A DNA stretch of 64,000 nucleotides from Athripsodes cinereus (GCA_947579605.1 OX388328.1:12503684-12567683); one strand, 5' to 3'; positions 21,478 through 33,154 are shown, counted from the first letter of the stretch. The notes: generated by a model from the letters alone, not told the origin. Numbers and translations: made by a program.

Positions 21478-21870
21478 TCATCATCATCATCTCCGTCGGT
21501 CCCTCAATTTTACAGATCGGGACCATCATGCCTCGTTCTGTAAACCATCTGTTTCCATGTCGAGCGATCCTCCGCCATGTGCGAAACCCCGTGCAGTGAA
21601 ATTTGTATGGCTTCCTTGATTTGGTCGCTCCATCTTGCTGGTAGTCAACCTGCTCCAGTTATTATTACTCTTTCCAGGTTCTCAGGTTCCCTTCACGCAA
21701 TGTGTCCGATATATCGCAAGACGCGTAACTGCAAATACGCGCTGTTTGGAAATGGTTGAGAATCGTGTAGAAATGTTTAGCTCCCTGAGGATGGACTTAT
21801 TGGTCCTACGTTCAGTCCAATGCAATCGGAGCAATTTCTTCCAGCACCACATCTCAAATGCATCGATCTT
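21478..21870 (-). pseudogene. LINE-E (RTE-like) C-terminal fragment
   Basis: Minus-strand translation reads IDAFEMWCWKKLLRLHWTER, then RTNKSILRELNISTRFSTIS and, after a frameshift, KEAIQISLHG and a WKQMV segment, ending at a (GATGAT)n tail. The order FEMW-x-W-R-x-L-R then WKQMV is the region downstream of the RT core in RTE-like LINEs. Broken by stops and frameshifts. Confidence 0.7.
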
Positions 21871-21899
21871 TTACGGGACACTCAAAAACTAAACAATAT

Positions 21900-22375
21900 T
21901 GTGAGAAATCTATTGGTATAATCATTTCATTCTTTCTTAAGGCTCAAATGGGCGTGTCGGACGCAATAAATAAAAAATCTTAAACATTAGTATTATAATT
22001 ATTTAAATATTAATTTCAAGTAGCTAGATGCGTGCAAACTTGCGAGATTTTACAATGCGATAACACCAATATGCTAATAATTGAACGTATAAATGATATT
22101 TTATTAAAAATTATAATAATTATCTCAAAACGTATAATTATTACTGTAGGTACTGATCGCTACTCGATGAACACACCGTCCTGTTAATAACAATAATTAC
22201 TTCATTACCATTACTTTACGAGTGAGCTTCGATGTTCGCAAACTAACTATTATTATTATTAATACTAATTATTATATTTTTATTTTAAAAGAGCATATTT
22301 AATTTCATTTATTTAAGAGGGGGGGGGCTCTATTTTTTTCTTTATTAATGCCTGTTTTATAGGTAACTATTGTCA
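21900..22375. other. unassigned AT-rich DNA
   Basis: No gene or bounded repeat; G10 run near 22320. Confidence 0.4.
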
Positions 22376-22377
22376 AA

Positions 22378-22695
22378 CAATTGGTCTCCCACTCTTTACC
22401 GTAATTTTTCGAGTGTCCTGTAAAAGGCAGGTGTTCGAAAAATTTAAAATATTTTACGTCTAAAATTCAGCAATGATAAGTTTTGCCACCTATCCTGAAT
22501 ATCTTATTTTATATTGGCACGGAGAGGACAGCTTGCATGTTTATTACGTGCTTGCGGCTGGTCCGCTGGCTACCCCACTTGGTATATGCCGAGAATGTCT
22601 TATTTTTTTGACACAGAGAGTTTGTATATTTATTACATGCGACTGATATGCTGGCTACCCCCCTTTTCGGATATGCCGCGATGGTATAGTAGGTA
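22378..22695 (+). repeat. SINE-A with partial internal duplication
   Basis: Head (ATTGGTCTCCCACTCTTTAC), body and 3' end are present. The segment from the CTTATTTT..GACAG/GAGAG region to CTGGCTACCCC occurs twice (22500-22575 and 22597-22670). Confidence 0.75.
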
Positions 22696-22839
22696 TAAGT
22701 ACCTAGTAGAAAAACGATTCTGCCACAAATGAGTTTCCTTTTCCCACGATATTCCTAATGCATAGACATTATTTTTCGCCATTGAGATGGATGCTCCATT
22801 AAACGCCGCCGAATAAATCATCCAACATACATTTTCGTT

Positions 22840-23640
22840 TCGTTGTCATTTCACAGGAAAGATTGAGAAATATTCTTTATCTAGGACTCCAAAACACACA
22901 TAGACATTTAATGAACAACCAATCAAACAAATAGACATACCAACAAACAAAATTTTAATTAAATTAACATATTAAATTACAATTGCATTTAAAATGCATA
23001 GACAAGTGAACCGCTCTGACGATGATTTCCATAGATAAAAGATAATATAGATTATGCAAAGATAACAAGTATTGCAATATGACTGTTAATACAGCAATAA
23101 AATAATAATAAATATACTTATTTCATCTTCTGTCAATCATATGGGTGTGTTTCTTTGTGTGAATATTTAATTATATGTAATAATTAAATGCTCACAATAA
23201 TTTAATAGTATGTTTGTTTGTTTATTAACGAAATTTCCCCTTTAAGAACAGTGACATGTTATACCTAGATTTGCAATATGAATCTCAAACATGTACCATC
23301 AATAAAATCTCTTTGCGGTCCTTGGTGCCGCAATTTTTAGTTTGTAAAAAAGCGACACACATAATATAAATTGTTTGTAGATAACAAGAGATAGACAATA
23401 TGAGAATGGGGATTATTACAGACGACAAAGGCCGGTAGATAGTGATGAATATATACATAAGAAAAGAGATGAATATATATTACTCGGGTATTGTACCTCG
23501 ACGGGTGGGTATACATTTTTATAGAATATTTGTATGACATTGCGAATCTAGTTGTAACATATCACTGTTTAAGAAAGACATTGTAGGAGTGATAAATTTG
23601 AAGAATTTATACCTTATTATTGCATTCAAGTAATAAAAAA
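22840..23640. other. unassigned AT-rich DNA
   Basis: No gene or bounded repeat that I can support. Confidence 0.4.
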
Positions 23641-23644
23641 ATTA

Positions 23645-23860
23645 AACACTGTATAACTTTCACTAATTATTATATTGCTTAGAAGCTTTTTGGACACACG
23701 TCTAACTTATTAAAGTTATAAGATTATTACCGAGGATGAGATAAGATTGTTACTCATTAGTTATAAGATATTATTAATTACTGAGGATGGACGTAGCTCC
23801 GAAAAGCTTCTAAGCAATATATTAATTTGTGAAAGTTATACAGTGATTTATTTTTTATTA
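23645..23860 (+). repeat. fold-back repeat with hammerhead-like core
   Basis: CACTGTATAACTTTCAC at the left and its inverse near the right end bracket a second inverted pair (TTGCTTAGAAGCTTTT). The right half contains CTGAGGA (23781-23787), a GGA/TCC hairpin and GAAA (23801-23804), matching the two conserved boxes of hammerhead ribozymes in the correct order and spacing. Cleavage competence is not shown. Confidence 0.55.
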
Positions 23861-24004
23861 CCTAAATTTAAATATTAAATTTCACAGTGTTTTTTTTTCT
23901 CTTCGTAAATAGAAAAGTTACCTAATTGTTGCGCCATATTTTGCTGTCTGTAACACTGTACTTCGCTTCGTAGATCGAGGAAAATATTACCTACAAGGTT
24001 ACCT

Positions 24005-24200
24005 GTTGACACAATCTAAATACGATCTTAATCTTAAAAGTCTTGATCTTAATCATACGATGTGTGAAGTGACTATAGTCAAAAATACATGCAAGCCAAT
24101 CCCGCGGTAGCTGAGTATAGTCGTTTTTAACATTTACATGAGTTTTATGGTTGAATTATGTGATATAACCACAAGAATGTACCAGAAATTGATGTATACA
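24005..24200 (+). repeat. MITE-C relative, one arm
   Basis: ACACAATCTAAATACGATCT and GCGGTAGCTGAGTATAGTCG match the repeat at 44575-44760 along most of its length. Confidence 0.6.
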
Positions 24201-24512
24201 TTAATATTGTATATTGTTATTTATCAACTTTTAAGAAAAATATCTTCTAATTTCGTGAATAAAATATTTAATACTTACTACTTGGCTCTACGCTAGCTTA
24301 AGTGATCACTTTTAGTGTCCATGACAACCTTCACCAATTCAGCCGATCTCACTGTCATAGTAAAAGGTCTGACAACAGAGAAATGTAACAAATAGTCATT
24401 ATTCCAGAATTATGATGAGTACAGAAATCTACTGCTACTACTATTATAACTATGTAATTCTACTACGTGTGCACCGACACAATTAATAAATATACTATTA
24501 TAACTTCACGAC

Positions 24513-24758
24513 AATTTTCACGACATATCCCACAAGTGGGGTAGCCAGCAGATCAGCTGCATGTAAGAAAAGCGCCAGCTGTCCTCTTTGTGCCAGAAAA
24601 ACAATAAGATTTTCAGAATGGATGGCAACCTAATCGCTGGCGAATTTAAAATGTAAAATATCTTTACTTTTTTTAGCACCTGCATTTTACAGTAGGACAC
24701 TCGAAAACTTGCAGAAAAAATAGGTGACCACCAATTCTTTGTCAGATGGTCCACGGAA
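24513..24758 (-). repeat. SINE-A, near full length
   Basis: Runs from CATATCCCACAAGTGGGGTA (LINE-like 3' end) to CAATTCTTTGTCAGATGGTC (head). This is one of the better minus-orientation copies. Confidence 0.8.
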
Positions 24759-24764
24759 CTTTTA

Positions 24765-25066
24765 CAGAAATTTTACTCTAAGTTTTTTATCAGTTTAATA
24801 ATTATTACAACAATGCCGAGCTCAAAAGCTAGTTAACTTAACGATTAAAAAAGCTCGCGTGTCAGAGAGAAAACTTAATACAGTATGTAATATAGGCACG
24901 TCTTTAAATCTAATTATTACTTCTATAAAATGATTTAGCTTGGGAGAAATTAAAATTCTCAATACCGTGGAGTCGTCGGCTATAATACAATAAGATACTA
25001 GACATTATTGACTTACATGGTTATTCCCAAAGTATGGGTCGCGGGTGAATATTGAGTTGGCCTTAT
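24765..25066. other. unassigned
   Basis: No feature that I can support. Confidence 0.4.
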
Positions 25067-25183
25067 CACTGAGAAAAATACTAACGAAATTTCACAACGA
25101 ATCATTGGTACGTACTATCAGATAAGGACCAGAGATAGTACAAAGTACGAATCTATACCTAATATTAACTTTTCGCAAACAAG

Positions 25184-25623
25184 TAGTTATGTGAGAAGAG
25201 AAATTTCTCTCCATATTTTTTCTTAGTGGTGTTATGACCTTTCGCACAGTAGATTTCGCAGCCAACTTGATTGATCCAAAAAAATGTGGGGCTGATTAAG
25301 GCCCAAATTAGAGGTTATTAACACTTTTTTCCATGTACGTACCTACCTGCAATTTTTTTAAACTTAAATATGGGCATGTGGGGTGTCAAACATCAAGATT
25401 TTTCATCAGTTATTAGCACTTTTTTCTGTGTAGGAACCTAACATTTTTTGTTTCCATAATTAATTGTAGCCATATTGGTGATAAATTGTCTCAATATTTG
25501 TACATTGTTATTGATTGATTGAATAAAGTATTAATTATTATTATACTGTTAAATAAATTTTTTTTAAAAATCTCCGAAAATTCTCTTCTTCAAAAATTAT
25601 TTCTTGAGAATTCCACAACACTA
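25184..25623. mobile_element. hAT-like MITE-G, copy 1, with 8-bp duplication
   Basis: Begins TAGTTATGTGAGAAG and ends CCACAACACTA (reverse TAGTGTTGTGG). CAAACAAG occurs at 25176-25183 and 25624-25631, a perfect 8-bp duplication. The longer copy is at 34137-34672. Confidence 0.8.
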
Positions 25624-25689
25624 CAAACAAGTCGTTGGTAAATTTACCAATGATTTGTTTGCGATAAGTTAATATTATAGATTCTTACT

Positions 25690-25925
25690 TCTCTCTCTCT
25701 CTGGTTTCAATCCTGGGATTGGTTTGCAGCAATTATCTCTTTAATTCTTCTCCTCCACTCCTCCCTGTCTTGTGCGGTTCTTTTGAATTCTGCATATGAT
25801 GAGCAGCGCATGTCCACCAACAGATCCTCCAGGTACTCTCAGCGTGGGCGTCCCCTAGAGTTTGTCCCCTCGGTCATACCCTCCATTACGGCATGCAAAA
25901 GGCCTTCTTGTCGTATTCTTACTTA
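25690..25925 (-). pseudogene. LINE-D C-terminal fragment
   Basis: Minus-strand translation reads EGMTEGTNSRGRPR, then, with one frameshift, EYLEDLLVDMRCSSYAEFKR and EEWRRRIKEIIA. It has the same RGRPR-then-EEWRRR layout as 43420-43800. Confidence 0.7.
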
Positions 25926-26305
25926 TCTGGTTCTAATCTGACAGTACGTACCAATGATTCGTTGTGGAATTTCATTAGTATTTTTCTCAGTGTAATAGGA
26001 TGCTGAAACTGTAATGAAGAAAAATTGGAAACATATTCATCCTTACCATTAGGTGTGTGGATTGTAGATTATTTTTTCTTTCATTTTGATTTAGGTATGT
26101 AGAGATTTTTCTTATTTTGTGTTTAATTAATTATTATCATTATTGTATTTAGTGTTAATGTGGCGTGGTTAGATGGAAGAAATCACTATAAAGTGATAAT
26201 CTCGTCACTGCATATTATCACATTTTTTAAATGTAAATTGCCTTGTCGATTCTGTTATGTGAATGATGATGTGCAAGAAGAATAAAATATATATATATTT
26301 TTTTA

Positions 26306-26391
26306 AAAGATATATCTGGGTTTTTTTATAAACACAAATACAACCTTATACACCTTTCACAGTAAACTAAGAGCTTGTGCCGTGAAAGTAC
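26306..26391 (-). repeat. SINE-B, 3' half
   Basis: AGATATATCTGGG to AGAGCTTGTGCCGTGAAAG. The head with its polymerase III boxes is absent. Confidence 0.7.
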
Positions 26392-26435
26392 ACACTTAAT
26401 ACACACTTTGGAAAAAAAAGTTAATAAAATAAAGA

Positions 26436-26575
26436 TATTTTTCACTTTAAATTTAGCAGTGATGAGTTTTGTTTTAATTTTTTGTTGGCATGGAGAAGAG
26501 AGCTTGCATGTTTATTAAATGGGGCTAGTTTGCTAGCTACCCCACTTGTGGGATATGTTGTGATGGTAAAGTTTA
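26436..26575 (+). repeat. SINE-A, body and 3' end
   Basis: Contains ATTTAGCAGTGATGAG and CTAGCTACCCCACTTGTGGG..TGTGATGGTA. The head and part of the body are missing. Confidence 0.7.
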
Positions 26576-27178
26576 TTATAGTTTAAGTATTTTTTTTTTC
26601 TGGAAATAATAATTGCAATATTTTCATAATAGTATTTTATGTGTAGTTATTGCAATCATTTAACGCATATTAAAATGATATAAAACAGTACTTATACCTA
26701 TAAACTATTGGTAAATTAATTAATAATTCATTATAGGTATCTGTATATCGGAGCAAAACTACACTATGTCACGAGATGTCATTTTCAGTTTGGCCGTTCA
26801 AAGTTTTTTGGACATAATTACCTACTTTTGCTTTTACATAATAACTACAACATGTTTGTTTGCAATACAATAAGAGAGATAAAATCGTAATTGAAAAACT
26901 AAAAAAATAGTACATACAAAAGTAATGATGTAAATAGGCTTTGAGGTATAAAAATGAAAAGATTAAAGATACCTAAATATAATATTCTGTACCTACAAAA
27001 AACTGCAATGTTAAACGAAACAGATGAAATAAACAAAGATGTAGAAGATAAATAAATAGAGACACAATAAAAACTTAAATAAATAAATTAATAAAATTGG
27101 TAAAAATAAAAATGTATTGTTTTTAAGATGAATAACAGAGTAGTCTGATTTCGTTTAGATAGCACTATTCTGCAATGA
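26576..27178. other. unassigned AT-rich DNA
   Basis: No gene or bounded repeat that I can support. Confidence 0.4.
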
Positions 27179-27188
27179 CAACCTTAAT

Positions 27189-27655
27189 TTGAAGCTCCGT
27201 CAGAGAATGATAAAGTGTTATATCTGGTCTGTGCTGTTGTATGGTTGCGAAACTTGGACACTTAAGGTTAACACAATGAATCGGTTGGAGGCATTCGAGA
27301 TGTGGATTCATCGAAGAATGCTTCGAATACCGTGGACAGACTTGGTGTCCAATACAGAAGTACTACGCAGAGCACATACAAATAGAGAGCTCCTGACAAA
27401 TATTAAGGTTCGTAAAGTCTCATATTTTGGCCACATCCTGCGAGGCGATAAGTATAGGCTTCTGCAGTTGATAATAGAAGGCAAGATTGAGGGACGTCGA
27501 GGAGTGGGAAGGAGGCAGATGTCTTGGCTGCGGAATATACGGCAATGGACCGGAATAACACGGATGGGAGAGCTGGTCCGCACAGCACGAGACAGGGAAG
27601 CATTCTCCAGAGTGATCGCCAACGTCGGGGGGACCTGATATGGCACTCATAGAAG
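27189..27655 (+). pseudogene. LINE-C (RTE-like) C-terminus, open 149 codons
   Basis: The frame 27189-27638 reads RMIKCYIWSVLLYGCETWTL near its N-terminus, then FEMWIHRRMLRIPWTD (about residues 37-52), SYFGHILRG (79-87), GVGRRQMSWLRNIRQW and a final ANVGGT. A (GAA)n tail follows. This is the region C-terminal to the RT palm/thumb in RTE-type LINEs. It is 5'-truncated, with no RT or endonuclease core, so it encodes no complete enzyme. A shorter relative is at 56214-56495. Confidence 0.8.
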
Positions 27656-27689
27656 AAGAAGTAATATAAAATTTGGGATAATAACAAGA

Positions 27690-27960
27690 ATAAATTAAAG
27701 TGGACACACTACGGTGGTTTGCACTTTGCACATGTAGAAAAAATGAATGAGGACAGAATGCCAAAGAAAATATATATGGCTGAAGGGAATAGTGCTAGAA
27801 AACTTAGACGTCCGAGAATTAAATAGCAAGACCATAATTATAATAAACCAGGCCCTCCTGGACGGGCATGTGTTGAGCAAATCCAAAAATCTCAGATTTG
27901 AGCACAATATTATACAAATCTGCATGAGGCATTGTATGACAATGACGGAAAAGAAGCCAA
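27690..27960 (+). pseudogene. LINE-A fragment, decayed
   Basis: Translation gives HVEKMNEDRMPKKIYMAEGN and later, across frameshifts, CMRHCMTMTEKK, matching LINE-A (HVERMNEDRMTKKIYLAERN, CMRNCMTVT). It lies directly downstream of the LINE-C tail. Confidence 0.7.
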
Positions 27961-27964
27961 TTTA

Positions 27965-28780
27965 ACGAAATATTGTTTGTGGTTTTTGTCTGTGAAAGTT
28001 GCTTTTGTCAAAATTTGCCAAGACTTGTATTATTGCTTGAAGACTCGATTTTGAAATTTGATCTTTTATCATAAATTTATTGATTTTATGATGGAAAGAG
28101 TTATATATGTTGTAAGAAATATAAAGTTTTTTGTAATAATTCTTGATTTTTTATTATACTAGTGTGATGATTGAGTGAGCGAGCGAGACTGTGTATATGT
28201 AGGCATGTTAAGATGAGCGGAATGTTAGGTACCTATGTTTTTTTATTAATTGTGGCGCATGGTGTTGGATGATAGATAGCTGATCTCTGAAAGATTTACT
28301 ATTTTGTAGTTATTGTTTGTTTTGTGCTTAAAATTAATGAATAAATAAACAAATAAACAATTTTATTAAACCCCTAAATTTTAAAAAATAAATAAATACA
28401 ATAAAAAGTCATTTTGGGCATAATTCGACTTATTTTTATATCGCTCCGAAATATGATCAATATGTAGATTTAATCATAATAGATATCTTTATCATTAAAT
28501 ATCGATTGGAATAAAATTACCTACATTTAATAATTACTTACTGGACTGTAACTACACGCTATTCCCTATTTAAACAACGTGTAAACAGCGAATCTGCTCA
28601 TAATTATGTTCATTATAATATACTAGCTCATTAAACCCGGTTACATATAAGCAAAATCTATCAAATGACTTGAAATAGCGACCTCTGATTACCTGAAATC
28701 AATTCACGCGGTAGATTTTGTTCCTTTCACCTTAGCGTGAGAATTAATTCAACTGAGTTTGTGTGGTATTAGTCAAGTCT
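27965..28780. other. unassigned AT-rich DNA
   Basis: No gene or bounded repeat that I can support. Confidence 0.4.
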
Positions 28781-28784
28781 TTAG

Positions 28785-28840
28785 CAATTCAATTGGTATC
28801 CCACTCTTTTCCGTAGCTTTTAGAGTGTCCTCGAGAGTTT
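28785..28840 (+). repeat. SINE-A head fragment
   Basis: TTGGTATCCCACTCTTTTCC and TTTTAGAGTGTCCT are the tRNA-like head only. Confidence 0.6.
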
Positions 28841-28844
28841 CTTG

Positions 28845-28998
28845 GGCACTTATTAGTTCCACATGTTGGTGTGGTCTGCCTTCCTTGTTTTATTTCGCCA
28901 CTTGGTTCTGTCAAGTGAAACATCGCAGTTCTGCATGGCTTGTCTCACTACTTCACTCTATCTGCGTTTTGGCCTTCCTCTTGGCCTCTTGCCGGTAA
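28845..28998 (-). pseudogene. LINE-F C-terminal fragment
   Basis: Minus strand reads EVTGKRPRGRPKRR, stop, then VVRQAMQNCDVSLDRTKWRN and KTRKADHTN. The RPRGRPK then W-R-x-KTRKADP-like ending is a common LINE terminus. Broken. Confidence 0.65.
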
Positions 28999-29077
28999 CC
29001 TCGATACATTGTGCTTTATTACCTACATACATACTCAGGTGTTCTCCGAGCCACATGAGTTCCACTTCCTTCTATCA

Positions 29078-29575
29078 CTATCATACAACTCCTCATGCAG
29101 ACTGCTCTCCTATTCTTCAATGTGCTCAACACGTGACCTGCCTGTAGGATCTAGTTCATATTATGATGTTGCCATTTAATCCTCGGACGCCCAGAGCACC
29201 ATTCCTCTCAGTCAAATATCGTGGGTTCAATGCTTGAACTAGATAACTCAAAATCAATGGTTTTCAAAATCAAAATCATGATATTACACTCAGAAGGATA
29301 GTAATTTATATTATAAATTATTGAAACACTTTGATTACAGTATAAGGAAGCCTCTCAATTCATAATTATTACTAGAAATTACTCTAAACATTAAAGGCAA
29401 ACATCGGAAATATATAATTCAAAAAAAATGATCAAATTGGAGTCGTCTAGTTCTAGCATTGATCCCACGATATATTAATATCTTCTAGGTCATTCTTTCC
29501 ACATGTCCAAACCATCGTAACTTATTTACATTCATCTTTGTTACTAAAACAACTTCCATTTTCCGTCTAGATACC
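29078..29575 (-). pseudogene. LINE-A fragment split by ~260 bp
   Basis: 29080-29222 holds the GRPRIKW-to-CMRN part, and 29484-29575 continues with the NKLRWFGHVERM part. The ~260 bp between (29222-29484) are not LINE-A and are unidentified. Confidence 0.65.
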
Positions 29576-29579
29576 TACT

Positions 29580-30310
29580 TATTTTTTATACTACCTACAA
29601 AAAGAATTTTATATACAGCAGTATATCGACCCCCGCATAAAAAGGTGAATATTGTTACTTGCTTCCTTCCATAGAGATGGATTATTCAATTTTGCTCAGG
29701 TACATAACACGAGCAACACGGGCGTTGCCCTTTTTGCGTAAAAAAAATAATCTGTCTAGGCTTAGTGTAAAGCAACAGTCACATTTCTAAATCAGACTTT
29801 TGTGAAATTCCTGTAAAAAAACGTCATCACTTCCGTTTTAGTACTGATCGATTTGTAGATATATAACCTTTTGTTATTATGTTTTCTTATGATATTTAAT
29901 CATCTTTTTCCTACTTTGTTTCATCATTGTTTTATTATTATTTTCAGATATATATTTTTTTCTCAATTTACTTCGTTACCAGCCTAGTAAGCCTATGATC
30001 GAGCAGCATTTTTTCAAACAAGTCACATTGATTAGTTACTAATTTTCACATGTTGCTTTGAACTCCTTGTACTTCATACGCACATAGAATGTTTATCATT
30101 TTCAGCAGTATATATTTATTCCAGTTATAGGTGAATAAGATTATTAAAATTCAAAATGAAAATGAATTAAGATTTAATATTAATTTTAAGATTCTTCTTA
30201 CCTTTAATGTAATATTATAATAATAAATTGAGTCAACGAACTCTCAGCAATATAAGTGAATACACTTTAAAAGGTCCTGGGAACTATTCTCGTTGCTGCT
30301 TTAATACCCG
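29580..30310. other. unassigned
   Basis: AT-rich; no feature that I can support. Confidence 0.4.
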
Positions 30311-30314
30311 CTCG

Positions 30315-30450
30315 AGTAAAGTGGGTTAGTTGGAAGAGATCGTGCCTTTGCGATAAACTCGCCTTCTGCGTATTGATTGTATTTAATTTGAATGTTTAAC
30401 TACTATGGAATTGTTTGTCATCAATGTACAGTAAAGAATTGATAAAAAAA
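30315..30450 (+). repeat. LINE 3'-UTR-like repeat J
   Basis: GGGTTAGTTGGAAGAGATCG, TTTGCGATAAACTCGCC and a TACAGTAAAGAATTGATAAA end. Copies lie at 35080, 47503, 54100 and 57478. I associate this type of tail with non-LTR elements of Lepidoptera. Confidence 0.6.
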
Positions 30451-30460
30451 AATGAATGTG

Positions 30461-30636
30461 TTTTTTTAGAAGATTTGGGTTTTTGTTATAAGCCCAAGTA
30501 CAACTTTTTATATCTTTCACAGTGAGCTTAAAGCTCGTGTCGTGAAAGGGGAGTTTGGCAGCACATGGAATCGTACCACATACCTCTTTTGTATGTATGA
30601 GGTCAAAATTCTACTTCCAGGATACCGACTGATAAC
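30461..30636 (-). repeat. SINE-B, diverged full-length
   Basis: Reverse orientation with AAGATTTGGG end, AGCTTAAAGCTCGTGTCGTG and a B-box-like GGTACGATTCC. The boxes carry substitutions. Confidence 0.7.
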
Positions 30637-30639
30637 GTT

Positions 30640-31198
30640 GGATGGTTTGTTTCTTTGGTACCGTTTTACGATCCCTCGATCGTCTCAAGGACGTTGGTGA
30701 AAAGGGCGCCTTTCATTTTGCTTCTAAAACCGGTCACGTTGTTTCTAATCAGAGTCAGATCGACTTAATATATTTTGTTTAAATTTGAAGGTGATGGGTA
30801 CTGAGGTAATGTTTTCATTTAATGAAACTAATTTTATGGTACTATTTATTCATAAATATTGAACGAAGTTTAGTTTTCGCATTTTACTGTATTTTTACAT
30901 CTGCATGAGTGAAGATATTAAGAATATTACTCATCAGACACCTCATCTGCACAACCAACAGACTGTGCAAACTCCCTGAAGTAGGAAACAGGAAAGGTGG
31001 TCCGATGCTTACGAATCGGCTTGGGCTGGTATGTTGAGTAATATTTTTTTTTATTTATTTATTTATTCTTTTTGCACATCATCATTACATAACTTAACTT
31101 ATTCATATTCTTAACTTATTTATACTTTTTTATTATTCAGGATGGGCCCAGAATGAAAATCTTAGACACGCCACTGCATTACAATAATGGGTTTATAT
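30640..31198. other. unassigned
   Basis: No gene or bounded repeat that I can support. Confidence 0.4.
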
Positions 31199-31199
31199 T

Positions 31200-31388
31200 A
31201 GAGATGTAACGAATACTAGGCAACTATTCGGTATTCTGTCTATTCGGCAACATTTTTACTATTCGGCCGAATACCGAATATTTAGTCTATTATTCGGTGT
31301 TCTGCCGAATAGTAAAAATGTAAAACTGGAAGGAACTTATTATAGCTTGTAGATTGTTGCTATTTCACTGTCAGCTGCAAATGCATAA
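31200..31388. mobile_element. hAT-like element, truncated end
   Basis: Starts GAGATGTAACGAATACTAGG and continues through TTCGGCCGAATACCGAATAT to GTCAGCTGCA. It is the inverted counterpart of the right end of the element at 36294-37169; the other end is missing. Confidence 0.7.
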
Positions 31389-31576
31389 TAATCCCGTGGA
31401 GAACCCGATAAAGAATAATATTGGTCTCCCACTTTTCTTCGTAAGTTTTCGAGTGTCCTGTAAATGGCGGCATTTTCAAAAAAAATAAGACTTTTACATC
31501 TTAAATTCAACGATGAGGTTTTCCACTAATACTGAATGTTTTGATTTTATATTGCCACGGAGAGGATAGCTTGCAT
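31389..31576 (+). repeat. SINE-A, 5' part, split by a LINE
   Basis: Head and body up to GAGAGGATAGCTTGCA. The remaining 3' part resumes at about 32017 (TGCATGTTAATTATATGCAG) after a CR1/L2 fragment. Confidence 0.75.
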
Positions 31577-32015
31577 TATTATTATTTGGATGATTTGTAA
31601 AGCGCCGTTTTGTGAAAAAAAATCCACCTCAAGGGCGCTCTTTGCTAACTAAGGTTGTGCCTGGATTATTCCGTGAGATTTCTTGAATAGATAAGTCTTC
31701 AGTTGGTTCTTGAAACGAGATAAGTCCTGCGTTTCTCTGATCATTTGTGGAAGCCTGTTCCAGACTACAGGTGCAGATATTGCAAAAGCACGCTCCACGT
31801 ACACTGGTTTCGATACAGTACTGGTCACCTCCAATTTAGTTGTAATATCTTGACAAGACCTAAGTGTTGTCTGTCTATGACTTAACGCCTGTCTACCACA
31901 GAGTTCCATGATATATTCTGGGGCCATAGCATGAAATGCCTTAAATACTGTCAAACACACTTTAAATTCAACTCTCTCCGGACATCTGAGCCAGTGAAGA
32001 GATTGAATGGTGGCA
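31577..32015 (-). pseudogene. CR1/L2-type LINE C-terminus inside SINE-A
   Basis: 103 open residues on the minus strand: CLTVFKAFHAMAPEYIMELC, then TLRS, a VYVERAFAISAPVVWNRLPQ block and FKNQLKTYLFKKSHG. The pattern AP-Y, R-F, P-WN-LP, FK-LKTYLF marks the end of CR1/L2/jockey-like reverse-transcriptase proteins. The RT core is absent. It sits between two halves of one SINE-A copy. Confidence 0.8.
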
Positions 32016-32016
32016 G

Positions 32017-32065
32017 ATATGCATGCATGTTAATTATATGCAGTTCGTCTGCTGGCTACCCCACA
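32017..32065 (+). repeat. SINE-A 3' part after the LINE
   Basis: ATGCAGTTCGTCTGCTGGCT followed by ACCCCAC continues the copy that starts at 31389. The final GTGATGG tail is lost. Confidence 0.7.
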
Positions 32066-32185
32066 TACAGTCAACTGCACATTAACATAAAAACATAGAG
32101 ACTTAAAATTATACAGATTCATAAAATATATAACCTTAACTATAACACAAATAATAATTATGCGGGGAGGGGGATGATCTTGCAT

Positions 32186-32405
32186 CTTCTTCTTCTTCTT
32201 AGTCAGCCCTTTCTCCACTGCTGGATATAGGCCTCTTCCAAACTCTTCCAATCGTTGCGGTCCTGTGCCCTCTGTATCCATTTCCTTCCCGCGATTGGAG
32301 TAATATCGTCAGTCCATCTCTTTTGCGGTCTGCCGATGCTTCTTTTGCTACTCCATGGTCGCCATTTGAGGATTCTAGGAGTCCATCTACCGTCGTTTCG
32401 TTTTA
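32186..32405 (-). mobile_element. LINE-B (RTE-like), 220-bp copy with 9-bp duplication
   Basis: Minus strand encodes RWTPRILKWRPWSSKRSIGR to EEAYIQQWRKG with a (GAA)n tail. ATCTTGCAT flanks it exactly (32177-32185 and 32406-32414). The coding DNA closely matches the end of the copy at 54531-55195. Confidence 0.85.
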
Positions 32406-32671
32406 ATCTTGCATAATATTCGGTGAAATATACAATTCGTTGCATCTCTACTATATAGTCATATAAAGTATAGACATGTTGTATGTATGTAGGTATATTT
32501 ATATCACTACCGTCTGGGTCGAGATGAAAGGCACGTGTTGGAGTTCTAAGAAACACCCTGTGTAATATTATTGGTATGATGAGATATTTTTATAAACATA
32601 AAATATTGTAAAGGTAAAAAAATTAACAACCTAGGTACCTGCTTACAATTTTTACAATCACATTAAAAAAT

Positions 32672-32885
32672 AATATTCCACAAGTGGGGTGCAACCAGCA
32701 CATCAGCTGCGTGTAATAGTAATCATACAAGCTGTCATCTACGTGTCAACAAATAATTAAGACATTCAGTGTGATGGGTGGCAAACCTCTTCACTGAAGA
32801 ATTTTAGATGTAAAATGTCTTTATTTTTACAAACATCTTTCTTTTATTGGACATTCGAAAACTTACGGAATAGTGTGTGATCTGC
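32672..32885 (-). repeat. SINE-A, near full length
   Basis: Runs from ATTCCACAAGTGGGGTGCAA to GAAAACTTACGGAATAGTGT. Confidence 0.75.
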
Positions 32886-32964
32886 ATTTTTTTCGCGGTT
32901 ATATTCCTCTCGGAAACAAAAGAAGAAATGATTTTCTCCAATTATTATAATGATTTTTTTTATT

Positions 32965-33135
32965 ATAAAATAAAGATATTTTACATCTTAAATTCAGGAA
33001 TGATGAGACTTGCCACCCATCCTGAATGTCTTATTTTTTCGTGACACGAAGATGACATTTTGCATGTTTATTACATGCAGCTGGTCTGCTGGCTACCCCG
33101 CGCGTGGGTTATGCCGTGATGGTATATTAGTGGTA
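32965..33135 (+). repeat. SINE-A, body and 3' end
   Basis: Contains TTGCCACCCATCCTGAATGT and CTGGCTACCCCGCGCGTGGG..GCCGTGATGG. With its GCGCG this 3' end is unusually close to the LINE-A ending CTACCCCGCGAGGG. Confidence 0.75.
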
Positions 33136-33154
33136 TTTTGTTATGAAAAAATAC

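Larger units (their letters stand above)
25067..25992. mobile_element. MITE-A, interrupted by a hAT MITE and a LINE fragment
   Basis: CACTGAGAAAAATACTAACG at the left and the inverse TTTTTCTCAGTG at 25981-25992 bound the copy. It is split by hAT MITE-G (25184-25623) and by LINE-D DNA (about 25690-25925). Confidence 0.8.
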
